In this document: piece by piece, positions 34,168 through 45,300 of the stretch
Position numbering within the stretch: position 1 is the first letter of the stretch
Layout of the letters: every line of letters begins with the position of its first letter
From: Siphonodentalium dalli
Lineage: Eukaryota; Mollusca; Scaphopoda; Gadilida; Siphonodentaliidae
Reading direction: 5' to 3'
Assembly (NCBI GenBank): GCA_032622095.1
Contig: CP136063.1
Span: forward strand, 79,771,980 to 79,835,979
DNA length: 64,000 nt
Program-made: the position numbers and the translations under genes
The notes under the pieces: model-generated
Seen by the model: the letters and a program-made list of their open reading frames with translations, nothing else
Database searches by the model: none
What the model was told of the DNA's origin: nothing

Positions 34168-34305
34168 GTTATGTTGGGATATAAGATTTTATGAAATTTG
34201 TTTCATAAATTTGAATCACAACTTGTCTACGACTTGTTGTGAATCAAATTTATCAAACTCTTTTCATAAAATCTTCTATCTCAAGTTCCCAACATAATTC
34301 ACTGG
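34168..34305. repeat. Hairpin of about 135 bp
   Basis: TTATGTTGGGATATAAGATT TTATGAAA and AAATTTGAATCACAAC are mirrored around TTGTCTACGACTTG. Confidence 0.6.
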
Positions 34306-34317
34306 ATATCCTCTATA

Positions 34318-35095
34318 CATGTACCCCGCTGGACAAAACAAGTGTCCATTGGCACTGCGGTGTATTTGCCGTTCAGCCGCGGTGTCAGAGTTTGTAACTG
34401 CAGTTGAGCACCGCGGCCGAACGGCAAGTACCCTGCAAGTACCCTGCTGGACAAAACAAGTGTCCACTTAACCGCGGTGCGGTTAGCGTTGCCACCGCGG
34501 CCGAAATGCAACTACACTGCGGCTCCACCGGCTAACAACAGTTGGGCTGCGGTGTACTTGCCATTCGGCCATGGTGTAGTTGCAGCGGTGTACGTTCATT
34601 AAACTGAAAAAAGATGATACAAACCCGAAATCTAACCACGATGTACATGCCATTCGGCCGCGTTGTAGTTGCCTTTCGGCCATGGTGTACTTGCCGCTCG
34701 GCTGCAGTGTACTTGCCGTTCGGCCGCGGTTCTCAACTGCAGTTACAAACTCTGACACCGCGACCGAACGGCAAATACACCGCGGTGCCAATGGACACTT
34801 GTTTTGTCCAGCGGGGTACACTGCGGCAAGTACACCATGGCTGAAAGGCAACTACAACGCGGCCGAATGGCATGTACATCGTGGTTAGATTTCGGGTTTG
34901 TATCATCTTTTTTCAGTTTAATGAACGTATACAGCGGCAACTACACCATGGCCGAATGGCAAGTACACCGCAGCCCAACTGTTGTTAGCCGGTGGAGCCG
35001 CAGTGTAGTTGCATTTCGGCCGCGGTGGCAACGCTAACCGCACCGCGGTTAAGTGGACACTTGTTTTGTCCAGCAGGGTATATGTACATGTACAT
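34318..35095. repeat. Nested GC-rich inverted repeat with CCGCGG/CGGCCG motifs
   Basis: The block GGACAAAACAAGTGTCCATT.. (34331-34430) reappears inverted at 34715-34813. The block GGACAAAACAAGTGTCCACT.. (34450-34640) reappears inverted at 34880-35082. The phrases CCATTCGGCC(A/G)(C/T)GGTGTA and ACCGCGG recur many times. Both arm pairs end in the same GGACAAAACAAGTGTCCA hairpin, so the element is two interleaved foldbacks. GC content is far above the surroundings. All open frames are by-products of the repeats. Confidence 0.68.
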
Positions 35096-35238
35096 AAAGA
35101 CATTATATACACTAAAAAGTGATAGAAATTTATATAACTGTTTTCAACTTTACCCACAGTGGCAATATAATACGACTTCCCCGTCGAGAAAATTTGTCGC
35201 CCAATGTTTTGAGTTTTTCAAAGAAATGTAACTCTAAC

Positions 35239-35286
35239 ATACCCGTTATTTAGTAAAAAATCATTTTTACTAAATAACGGGCATAC
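35239..35286. repeat. 48-bp perfect hairpin
   Basis: CCCGTTATTTAGTAAAAA and TTTTTACTAAATAACGGG around a TCA loop. Confidence 0.65.
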
Positions 35287-35705
35287 CCAAAGAAGCACAC
35301 CACAGAGAGACACATTTCAAGAATACTATAGAAAATAAACTTGGCAGGGTGGGTGGGCTTGGGGGAGGCGGGCGGTACTGTCTAACAAACTTCAGCCCAA
35401 AATGTTCTCGACAGGGAAGTCGTATGAGATTGCCCCTACAGTACAAAGGTGAGAAATATGCTAGGGTATAGCATCTGCCTTTTTCCCCATTTGATTGGTG
35501 TCAATGTATTTATTTTTGAGTGATTTTGCATGGACTTATTTGTCATCAACATTGTACAAAGGGCCACCAGGTAATGGTATGTAGCCTAATAGTAGCTGTA
35601 CATGTATATACATGTACCGGTACCTGGCAGCCTGTTCTATCTTGACCCCCATAATGTGACAAAGGCAAGTAATAGTGATGGTATGTTTAACTTTAGGATT
35701 GAAAA

Positions 35706-35815
35706 TTAACCCTTTCACAACAGGAGCTGCGTTGGTGCATCGTTAATGATCCTGTGCCAGTGCATTCCCTTACTAGTATATACCGGTATGCGAGTCTACC
35801 AGGGAGCATACCAGT
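35706..35815 (+). repeat. Family F1 element, half copy
   Basis: TTAACCCTTTCACAACAGG, CTGCGTTGGTGCAT, GATCCTGTGCCAGTGCATTC and the first hairpin. The right half is gone. Confidence 0.6.
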
Positions 35816-35885
35816 TTTGCAAAGTTATCTATCCTGGAAATACTATTAAACCTTCCGATAAAAGCCTGCGCCTTTCCTTGTCTAT

Positions 35886-35891
35886 TTTATT
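35886..35891 (-). promoter_or_regulatory. Possible polyadenylation signal of the CEP95-like gene
   Basis: AATAAA on the minus strand, about 295 nt after the stop codon. It is the nearest canonical hexamer seen, but the distance makes it uncertain. Confidence 0.35.
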
Positions 35892-36185
35892 TTATATTAG
35901 TTTCCCTGGATACCTACATGTACATACAGCAATGGAAATTTTGTAAATTCCTCTATTTTTTCGTATTTAAATTATACATACATATATATATATACCGGTG
36001 TATGTTATCAATGAGATATGAATACAAGAATAAACATATTTGCGACTAAACAAAAGTGAGCTCGGAAAGGCGCTGATGGTTATCTCTTATGTTGACATTT
36101 CCATGATAGATAACTCTGCAAAACCAACGAAAACTACACATTATGCAGTATTGTTTGAAAAAACGAATGCATGTGACATTTAGCA

Positions 36186-38813
36186 CTATATTTTTGAGTT
36201 ATATTTCACAAGTTGGAGTTCATGTTTGACTCTATCAGCATCAAGCTGTCTAAAGTAAGCATCATCTTCATCACGGTACATCTGATCCTGTAACTGCTGA
36301 ATCTCACCCTCCATCTTCTTGCGCATTTCTCTTTTTGTCTGAGCAATGACACGCTGTTGTGCCTTCTCTCTTATATCCAGATCATGTTTCTCACGAGACA
36401 TGTTCTCAAGCAGAATATCAAAATTGTTCCTGTAATAATTCTCCAAGGATGACAAAGCATTAGCTTGTTGCTCATCGCGATTCTGTCTCTTCTCTTTGGT
36501 GTACTTTTTCATGTCACGAACACGATCTTTCTGAATCTCAAGGCCCTCTTTGAATAAACTCTTAAACACCATCTCCTCCCTCGTTCTTTTTCTCAAGATC
36601 CTCGATTTCTGTCTCACTTCATAGTCATCATAATATTTTTTACACTTGTTGGTCTGAATTCTCTTGTCATGCATTTTGTTTTTAAACGCGATCTCCTTAG
36701 CCTTCCTATCCTTGACGTCGCGCAACCTCTGAGTATGCTCAAGCTCTTTCTTGACAATTTTAATCAGAATCTCTTGACGCCTCTCGGCATCATCAAGCTC
36801 TGTTTGTGCATGACGTTTCTTGTTCTTTACTTCCTGGTGGGCTTTTGTAATCTGTTCAATTTCAGAAATCCCTTTGCGCCACAACTCATGCCATGTATGA
36901 GGAGACAAGTACAGATGAGGAAATTCTTTCAATAATTCTGGCAGAATACCGTTGGCACTAATTTCTGCTGGCATGTCATCTGCGGGGGTAGGAGCACTGA
37001 TATATTTGGAAGGTTTAGAAGCAGCCATGGGCTTGACAACACGTGACTTCTTGATGGCAATCACAGTCCTGCTTTTTGGAGTAATCTTTGACTTAGTTGG
37101 TTTAGGACATTTCATTTTGGGTTTCTGTGTCTTCAGCTTGTCTTCCGTCTCTTTCAGCTTTTGCAATTCTTTCCGGATATGAGCTTTAACTTCTCCAACA
37201 ATTTCATTATAATCCTCCTTGTATACTTTTTTGAGAAAGTCTGTCCTCCTGTTAAAATAATCATCTTCTTTTTTCAGTTGTCGATTGGCAAATGATATAT
37301 GGGTTATATGTTCTGGTTTGGAAGACATCTCATTAGCTACACGATCTTGATTTTCAAAGTCATCACACATTAGCTTGTTGAACTTTTTCTTCAATTTCAA
37401 ATGATAAGAGTCATTTTTGGATGTCCTGTTATTCTTATTCTGAGTAACAATTTCATCCAAATCATCAATGATCAAAGGTGGACTCCTTGTATCCTTCCGA
37501 TTGTTTATCTTCCCATTTGAATAACTGAGATCGGTATCAGAAGCTGATCTTTCATCCACAAAAGATACTTTCCGACCTGCTCTAGCATCATCAGTCAGTC
37601 CACGGTCCCCCCTAGTCTCAGGATCATACTCATTTCTATGTCCATGGAGTGATAGCGCAAAATTATCCAATCGATCATTTATAGCCTTTGTTCTGCTGGC
37701 AAGAGAATCTAATTTCATTTCATATACATCATTATTATCATCTTCTTGTTCAGGATAATCATTGTTAATCGCTTCCCTTGCCAACCTTGCTGTCTTTTCA
37801 AGTGTCTTCTCAATTGCCTCATATTTGGCTATATCTGCTTGTAGAACCTGTTTGTTTCGATTTTCCTTGCCGCTTCTTGAGGAATGGCTATTGAGCTTTG
37901 TGAAATCAGACAATGCTGACTTGTCGCTCACATGTCTGAATGAAGATGGCACATGATATCTTGGTGCTCGAGCAACATCTGAGAGCAATGATTTGTCATC
38001 ACTGTCATTGCCATAGCGATACACATTAGACTGAAGATGTCTTCTGTTAAAGTCTAGATAGTTTTCTTTAGAAGACAGTGGCAAGTTTGTTGTCTCCGTT
38101 TGTGAATTGCCAACAGCATTTTGTCTCCGAATATCTTGAAGCTGTTGCTCTATTATATCAGCTTCCTGTATTATACTTGTCGTTGTGTCCAAGGCGTCTT
38201 TGCTCATGTCAGCATCATAAGTTTCATCTCCAATGTTGAGAAGTTCTTGAGTATCGTTAACGAAATCTGCTGCTTGAATTTTATCATTAAATCCATCTGG
38301 TGACACTGCAAGTGTTCGGAATTTGGCATCAACTTCAGGAAGACTATCTTTGAATTCTGACTTTAAAAAATCATTCATGTGGTCTATTGTCAACATGTCA
38401 GGGTCATTGGCAATAGAATCTCTGTCAGTATTCATTGAACTTTCAGGGTCAATTTTGTTCAGCATGTAGTCAAGGAGTCCTGAGAATATTTCAAGAATGT
38501 TCGATATGGCAGTGCGGTCATTTTTAATAATGATTTTTCTTCCAGAAATGTGTGATAGTGACGTATTAAGAATGTCTGCTGCAAGTGCATCTATCACAAT
38601 TTGACAGTTATGTATTTCATCTTCTGCAGTAACCGGATCGCGAACAACACTTATGAGTTTTTCACCACACAAACCCTCGAACAGCGTCACAAAAATGTTT
38701 GGGATCTCATCGAAGGATTCAACTTTGTTTCGAACATGGAGTTTTTGCAGCAATGAGTTTGCTAAATCAATCAGTTCTCTATCAAATCCTAACATTGGAT
38801 CCGAAGACGTCAT
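36186..38813 (-). CDS. CEP95: CEP95-like centrosomal protein, single open frame
   Basis: An uninterrupted 875-codon frame. The N-terminal ~125 residues match the conserved calponin-homology-like head of vertebrate CEP95: NIFVTLFEGLCGEKL, then the region HNCQIVIDALAADILNTSLS followed by HISGRKII, and NILEIFSGLLDYML. The middle (about 130-640) is low-complexity, acidic or basic. The last ~220 residues (from about HEVQ/HTWHELWRKGISEIEQ on) are charged and heptad-rich, as expected for the coiled coil. Human CEP95 is of similar length (~820 residues, from memory) and localises to centrosomes and spindle poles. The start is well fixed: ATG with A at -3 and an in-frame TGA about 30 nt upstream. The absence of introns is unusual, since the vertebrate gene is multi-exonic and the neighbouring receptor gene has many introns. 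The frame is fully intact, so it looks functional. Confidence 0.85.
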   Translation of the reverse strand: MTSSDPMLGFDRELIDLANSLLQKLHVRNKVESFDEIPNIFVTLFEGLCGEKLISVVRDPVTAEDEIHNCQIVIDALAADILNTSLSHISGRKIIIKNDRTAISNILEIFSGLLDYMLNKIDPESSMNTDRDSIANDPDMLTIDHMNDFLKSEFKDSLPEVDAKFRTLAVSPDGFNDKIQAADFVNDTQELLNIGDETYDADMSKDALDTTTSIIQEADIIEQQLQDIRRQNAVGNSQTETTNLPLSSKENYLDFNRRHLQSNVYRYGNDSDDKSLLSDVARAPRYHVPSSFRHVSDKSALSDFTKLNSHSSRSGKENRNKQVLQADIAKYEAIEKTLEKTARLAREAINNDYPEQEDDNNDVYEMKLDSLASRTKAINDRLDNFALSLHGHRNEYDPETRGDRGLTDDARAGRKVSFVDERSASDTDLSYSNGKINNRKDTRSPPLIIDDLDEIVTQNKNNRTSKNDSYHLKLKKKFNKLMCDDFENQDRVANEMSSKPEHITHISFANRQLKKEDDYFNRRTDFLKKVYKEDYNEIVGEVKAHIRKELQKLKETEDKLKTQKPKMKCPKPTKSKITPKSRTVIAIKKSRVVKPMAASKPSKYISAPTPADDMPAEISANGILPELLKEFPHLYLSPHTWHELWRKGISEIEQITKAHQEVKNKKRHAQTELDDAERRQEILIKIVKKELEHTQRLRDVKDRKAKEIAFKNKMHDKRIQTNKCKKYYDDYEVRQKSRILRKRTREEMVFKSLFKEGLEIQKDRVRDMKKYTKEKRQNRDEQQANALSSLENYYRNNFDILLENMSREKHDLDIREKAQQRVIAQTKREMRKKMEGEIQQLQDQMYRDEDDAYFRQLDADRVKHELQLVKYNSKI

Positions 38814-39250
38814 CTTTTTCTCGGTTTTAAACTCAATATATCAGACATTAATGGGACAAACTGCAATTCTGTTGTCAATGACGCAACGAGCTGAAACAAG
38901 TTTGGACAAAAAGCGGCTTTTCCCCAAGAACGATAACCGAACATACAAGTCCAAAATGTCGAATCCGGAAACGGATATTTGGTGCGGTAAAAGACGGTAG
39001 CAAAAACACTGCTGTTCAGCCAAGCTCCACGAGGAGTTCAGTCCCCTACACAGGACTTGCCGCCGCACACGTAATGTGAAGAAATGTCGCATTTATTTAT
39101 GTAGGTTACAATTCATTCTGCATTATTCTGAGAAACTGAACTGTCCATATGCATTTGAAAATTGTCTAGATCAAGCCAGAATGAATTGTAACTGACAAAA
39201 CACTTCAATAAAAAATGTTAGATTTAATTAAGACATGAAGATAGATATAT
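38814..39250 (-). other. Upstream region of the CEP95-like gene
   Basis: No repeat family recognised. More GC-rich near 38880-39070 than its surroundings. No TATA box or certain promoter motif identified. Confidence 0.35.
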
Positions 39251-40700
39251 ACCCCAAAAGATATACTCAAAGGATGGTCGAATCACTTTAAAAACTTGGC
39301 AACTCAGTTTGGTTACACCAAAAGAAGGTCTACAACACTGCAGCTGCTACACACACTAGATAAATGGACCAAATCTATGGACAGCGGACATCCAACTCAT
39401 GTAGTAATAATATACATGGACTATATGAAAGCCTTTGATACCGTCCCACATAGGAGGTTGGTAAAGAAGACTAGCAGTTATAACATCAGAGGGATCATCC
39501 TAGGCTGGATACAAGATTTTCTAACAGAAAGGAACAACAAGTCATAGTAAACGGAACATCATCAGAGAAACATCCTCAAGGAAGTATACTTGGCCCACTG
39601 CTGTTTGTCCTGTATATATCAATGACTTACCTGAATGTGTAAAATCAGAAGTGATGCTGTTTGCAGATGATACAACAATTTATAAGGAGATAACAGAGGA
39701 AAATGATATGGATACACTGCAAAGCGACCTTGATTAATTCCAAATGTGGTCAAACAACTGGTTACTAAGATTCCATCCAGAGAAATGTGTTGTCATGAAT
39801 GTTGGGAAAGAGGAGTATCAGCCAAATTACAACTTGAAAGACAAGAATGGGAGTGAAACTAAATTAAAACAGGTGGAAAAGGACATAGGAGTAACCACAG
39901 ACATAAATCTATCATTTGAAGACCACATAAACGAAAAAATACAGAAAGCCAACAGTGTTCTTGGAGCCATCAGTTCTAAGATCATTCACCTACTTAGACT
40001 ATACCACAATGGCAAAACTCTATATAAAGGACTGGTAAGACCATTACTCGAATATGTTCAACCTGCTTGGAGACCATATCTAAAAAAAAACACAGTTCCA
40101 ATGGAAAAAGTTCAAAAGAGAGCAACAGAACTAGTATACCATGCAGGACTAAAAGATATGGGATATGAGGATAGGCTAAGAAAAATGGAACTACCAACCG
40201 TCCAACCCTGATGTACAGAAGCCACCGATGTGATATGATTGAATGTTTCAAAATATTCAACTGCGTCGATCCTGAAGTATAAAACATTTTTACAAGAAAC
40301 ACCGAATCTCGGACCAGAGGCCACAACTATAAACTGTACAAAGAAAGATCTAACTATGACGTGAGAAAACACACATTCAGCCAAAGAGTGGCCACAACTT
40401 GGAACAATCTACCAGACGAAGTGGTGTATGCTGAAGATATAAACCAATTCAAAAACAGACTAGATCATCATTGGAGAAATCAGGATGTTAAGTATGACTA
40501 TAAAGCGGAATTGGTGACTGATTTCCAACCATGCAACCCAAATATGTCTAGAGATGCAGCCGAATACGGTGAAATAACACAATGTGAGGTGGATACAGTG
40601 GCAAACTACCAGCGTCCACTACATACGTAAGGTAACTCATACAAATGACCCATACCACAAAGAAAACATAGACCTTGACCTATATATATATACTACTAGC
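39251..40700 (+). mobile_element. 5'-truncated LINE (CR1/L2/Jockey-like group)
   Basis: A non-LTR retrotransposon piece starts inside the reverse transcriptase and runs past its end. The 5' part (endonuclease, first ORF) is missing, as usual after incomplete reverse transcription. It ends in a short TATATATATATA run at ~40681-40692, which may be its 3' microsatellite tail. It lies just upstream of the CEP95-like promoter region, in opposite orientation. Confidence 0.75.
39266..40630 (+). pseudogene. Decayed LINE reverse transcriptase
   Basis: Motifs in order: QFGYTKRRSTTLQLL (RT block 2), YMDYMKAFDTVPHRRL (catalytic Asp block), PQGSILGPLLFVLYI, FADDT (the YxDD box, at 39660-39671), WLLRFHPEKCVVMNVG, EKDIGVTTDINLSFEDHI, LVRPLLEYVQPAWRPYLKK, VQKRATELV, and the C-terminal FSQRVATTWNNLPDEVV and WRNQDVKYDYKAEL. 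At least two frameshifts (near 39540 and 39618) and two in-frame stops (TAG at ~39545 in the first frame, TAA at ~39735) show it is dead. Confidence 0.85.
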
Positions 40701-40702
40701 CG

Positions 40703-41250
40703 ATAAGCCCGACGTTGTCCGGGCTATTCAAAAACCAAATTTCAAGTCGATAGCTCTACCCAGCCCGACGTTGTCCGGGCTATTCAAAAACCAAATTTCA
40801 AGTCGATAGCTCTACCCGTTTCCGAGATCTGGTCTGCGCATGCGCGAAGCTGACGTCGCACGGGCTCGGCGACCCGATAAAATTCGTATCCGTGGCAAGA
40901 TACATTCACATACCAAATTTCAAATCGATAGCTCCACCCGTTTCCGAGATCTGGTCTGCGCATGCGCGAAGCTGGCGTCGCACGGGCTCGGTGACCCGAT
41001 AAAATTCGTATCCGGGGCAAGATACATTCACATACCAAATTTCAAGTCGATAGCTCCACCCGTTTCCGAGATCTGGTCTGCGCATGCGCGAAGCTGACGT
41101 CGCACGGGCTCTGCGACGCGATAAAATTCGTATCCGGGGCAAGATACATTCACATAGCAAATTTCAAGTCGATAGCTCCACCCGTTTCCGAGATCTCGTC
41201 TGCGCATGCGCGAAGCGGGCGCCGCACGGGCTCGCCATTACGACAACGTC
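40703..41250 (+). repeat. 122-bp tandem repeat array
   Basis: TCGATAGCTC starts recur at 40803, 40925, 41047 and 41169, a strict 122-bp period. Each unit has TTTCCGAGATCTGGTCTGCG, the palindrome TGCGCATGCGC and the ACCAAATTTCAAGTCG tail. At the left end a 56-bp subunit (AGCCCGACGTTGTCCGGGCT) is doubled. Two more units open the second 4.26-kb copy at 45301-45490. Confidence 0.75.
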
Positions 41251-42018
41251 CGCCGCCTGGTCAAACTACACACACGTACCAAGTTTCGTCCCGATCGGTC
41301 GAGAATCGTAGATTTGTATAAATGACAAACATACAGACAAACATGCAAACATACAGACAGAGGTCTTCAAAATATATATGAGATACATTGAAGACTTCTG
41401 CCTTAAGCAAGAAGAATCCATCGATAAAATCACACAGAAGAAATTTCAAAAGCAATAACAATATCTGTATCTGTATCCATGTTCTACCACCACGGCCGAG
41501 TAACTTTATAACCCTGTGGTGACTCCAGTCTTAGCGTTCTTTAACGTGCATTAACGTGCACACACCGAGGCGTGTACACGGGTCAGCCATTAATGTCCGC
41601 GCCCGATCGGACAGCGTACTGCACCACGACAACATACTTGGACTAGTGTTGTAATGGGGGGGGGGTCGGCATTTTGCATTCAGATCTTTATTCAGTTATC
41701 TCGAATGAGACTTTTCAGCCTGACAAACATTACATGGTATCTGACCGAGTTCTGATTTTTGTCAGAATATCCTGACCAGGTTGCGATCCCCGGTCCGCTA
41801 TAGCACGAGAGACCATGCAGTACGATACCCCTCGGCTACCGATTTCACCTAAACGATAAGCCTCTGACTGCATGGGACTCGCTGCAGAACACCTGAAGTT
41901 TGCCCAAGACAGACATCGAATATTACCGATTCAAACTCCTCAACTCCACAGTACAAGGGAAAGCACCAGAGATTCTGAAGGATGGAATGGTAACATCAGT
42001 CTTTAAGAAGGTGACTTT

Positions 42019-42815
42019 TAAATTCAATTATTAGTACTCATCTCGAGTAAATAACAAATTTCAAAAATCAATATCTAATAACTCTGAGCTTTGTTTGATG
42101 GGTTCCTTTGACTTTTAAATTCAATTATTAGTACTCATCTCGAGTAAATAACAAATTTCAAAAATCAATATCTAATAACTCTGAGCTTTGTTTGATGGGT
42201 TCCTTGACTCGAATCAAATATTTTTTACCCCCAAAGCCAAAGAAATAGTAATATAGGACCCTCTGATCGGATTGTTGTTGTTGGAATCTGTTGAGATGGG
42301 GACCCTCTGTTCGGATTGAGTACCTTCAAAGGTACTCAATCCGATAAAACTCCTCTCAATTACTATTTCAATGGCTTCGGGGGTCAAAAATATTTGATTC
42401 GAGTCGAGAGTCACCCATCAAAGCTCAGATTTGTTAGATATCGATTTTAGAAATCTATTATTTTTCATTATCGGGAATACTTTCTGGCCCAGATCTCAGT
42501 CAAAATTGCGTTATTATTACCAATTGATTTTAGAGTTATCCATCCTTGTCGGTTTGAATAGAGTTTTGGTGTACAAATCTCGAGCAGGAAACGAAATTGA
42601 CGGCAAGTATTAGTACTCATCTCGAGAACATAAGAATTTTCAAAAATCAATATCTAATAACTCTGAGCTTTGTTTGATGGGTTCCTCGACTCGAATCAAA
42701 TATTTTTTACCACCAAAGCCAAAGAAATAGTAATATAGGACCCTCTGATCGGATTGTTGTTGTTGGAATCTGTTGAGATGGGGACCCTCTGGTCGGATTG
42801 AGTACCTTTAAGGAG
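42019..42815. repeat. Family F4 composite foldback in U1 (also 46279-47075 in U2)
   Basis: Several F4 arms (CTCTGAGCTTTG, TTCCTCGACTCGAATCAAAT, ACTATTTC..TGGC) in both orientations, including a head-to-head joint GAGTACCTTCAAAGGTACTC. It ends GAGTACCTTTAA. A 105-bp block (TTTTAAATTCAATTATTAGT) is doubled at its start. Confidence 0.65.
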
Positions 42816-42891
42816 ATATCAGTTGTCACAAAATCAAGTGTAACACCAGTGAACAAATGTGAGTGATCCTAAATATACCTACAGAAGAGAA

Positions 42892-45076
42892 TAGCGAGTT
42901 TGCGATACCCGTCGGACGGGTACGGGTACCGGTAGATCCAGGTAGATCGGTGAAAATCGTCACGGTCATTTGCGTACTTTGCATGCAGCACATAAAGCGA
43001 TAGGGATTTGGAACGGGTAGATGTATCCCATTGACTGGTAGTCTTTCGCTAAAGTTTTCTCACTCAAAAGTACATTAGTTCTACGAAATAACTGTCAGCT
43101 ATGCATTAATCTATTTATTGCACGATTTCATTGCCAAATCTCATTGATACATTTGTCATTTAAGCCATGTTTTATGTTCAAAGTATCGAGGCGGCTTCTA
43201 ACACTAAGATAACTATGGAACGCCGATTTGTTTACTGACAACTGTCTTCACTCAAGTAATGACATGTTATGATTAAGAGAGTGGGTTGGCGGTGCTATAC
43301 GCAGTCTCGACACAGGGACGTAATTATAGGGGGTCTCCGCGTTGAGAAGGTGTGTCCATCTTCAAATTCCCAATTATACACCCCCTTAAACCACACCAAA
43401 CAGAGGTTTGTGTGTAATTCAAATTGTGCACGCCGTTGGGCTCTGATTTCCCCAACTGATCCTTCACTGTCCTGAATATTATTGTGGACTGTTCTAAATG
43501 GATCAGTAGTCTTGTTGCAGAAGTCCTGTGATGGGGGGGGGGGGGTCCACCTTGCCGACCATGCAGTACGAGAACAGTTTTGTAGATATGAACCTGGAAA
43601 TAGCAATATCATAACATCTAGTGGTCTAACACCAGGCAAATTCACGCCCTGGTTTGTTTTTCACAAATTAATGATCAGTATTGACGAGCCACTGAATGTG
43701 GTTAGACCAGGACATACCGGGTCGACCATGGTTCGGTCTGGTGTGAGAACGTTTTGAAATCTGAACATGAAAATTGATAAATTATTGACTTTCCTCAAGC
43801 TTTACATTTGTTGGATATTTCCAACCTGCTGTTGACCATATAACCCGAATGTTTTTCTACCAAAAGTAGGAATATTTGCAAATGTTGGTCTAAAACTATA
43901 AAAAAAAATCCCCACTAATACATTTTTGGAAAATCAAACTGAATGACAGAATAATTTCAACGTATGTTTTGGTGTGTTAGGTATATGCAATATCCAACTG
44001 TTGACAAAAGTTGGGGTGATACACCCCACCCTCTCGCCACGTCCCCTATCGACCCTTTGTGCATGGTCATAAGTACACCGTGAATGTGTTACACGATTGA
44101 ATACAACCGTTCAGTTATTGTACCTTATGTGGTGGTGACTGATTTCTCATTTTAATATAGATATTTGACTTTTGAACGGACATGGCGCATTTGAACCCCA
44201 AGACTGTTGTGTATTGTAGTGGCCGATAGTGACACCAAATACTGATATACATGCACCTCATACTCGGCACAATCTTACCGTCATCAGAGCGACTTTTAGC
44301 TGTTTTCTTTGTTTCGCACAGACGTGAAGCAAACGCTCTTTATTCGAACCATATAATGAATAGTGTACCATTAAACACCCTTTATATTTAACAAGTTTGA
44401 TTTTTCTACCTACATCCGGGTTTAGACCCAGACAAATATCCAAGTTCTTGGGATGAATATTCCCTTGCCCGACCCTTCGAAAGATTCCAACCCGTTACCA
44501 GTTATATGACTAAATATTCCCCAACTAATATAAGGGGCAATTTCGGTCTTATATCTGACTAAAAGTGCATGCATGTAGGACATTCTTGGACCCTGGGTCT
44601 AAACCAACACATTTTACACCGAATAATGGTTGGATTATTAAATTAGCGTAATTGTATATTTGTGCTATCATAACATATTTTCTCAGTCAGAAAATTCCAT
44701 CTGTTCTAGACGACACTCGAACGGTCTGGGAAATTACTTATGAAAGCTAATTATTGAAAATGTTACCAAAATGAGTCAAAGAAAGACGCCAACCCCTTCC
44801 ACTTTCGCCTCGTCCCTGGTTAATGCAATCCATTATCCACGAAGATGTCCATCATATAACCATAACAGCAAGTATAACGTCGGCCAAGAAAGCGAATGCG
44901 GATAACATTTTCTCTATATCATATCTATTGTGCTGCAATTGGCTCACCATACACTACCCGTCGATATGCTTAATTCTACCCGTAAAACAGTTTGCGATTT
45001 CAAAACGTGTACCGGTACGGGTAGCTACCAGTACCCGTACCGGTACCCGTACCCGTTTGAAATCGCAAACTCGCTA
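42892..45076. mobile_element. 2.18-kb TIR element, copy in U1
   Basis: TA-GCGAGTTTGCGATACCCGT at the left and ..AAATCGCAAACTCGC-TA at the right. Subterminal GGTACGGGTACCGGTA-type stacks lie at both ends. No transposase: the longest frames (91-140 codons) show nothing known. TA borders would fit a Tc1/mariner-like or related group. Confidence 0.62.
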
Positions 45077-45300
45077 TTATATATCCTTGGCTATTATCAT
45101 AACGATAACCACAATATTCAAATATTTGCATTCGTATGGAAAGTTTAGAAATCCAGTAAAACGAATTACATTGCAGTATATTTACATACTAAGTGTTGTC
45201 ATCACTAAATCCAGCATTCTGATTGGTCGGCGCCCACGTGGCTAGTTGCAGTTATTTCTCGGTGAATGCGCAACGGCTCAATAACACCAAGCTCATAACA

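Larger units (their letters stand above)
41045..45300 (+). repeat. Tandem segmental duplication, unit U1
   Basis: A 4,256-bp unit nearly identical to 45301-49558. It begins inside the 122-bp array, carries an F4 foldback cluster (42019-42815) and the 2.18-kb TIR element, and ends in the F8 lead at AACACCAAGCTCATAACA. The two copies differ mainly by G-run lengths and scattered single bases. Confidence 0.85.

Noticed and set aside
34299-35037. Several overlapping 70-120-codon frames
   Set aside because: They lie in the GC-rich nested inverted repeat, where mirrored arms create paired frames on both strands.
41770-41850. Possible tRNA-derived SINE head on the minus strand (TAGCCGAGGGGTA A-box-like, GGGGATCGCAACC B-box-like)
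   Set aside because: The A-box fit is fair but the B-box has several mismatches and no cloverleaf forms convincingly. Not called without a tRNAscan-type score.
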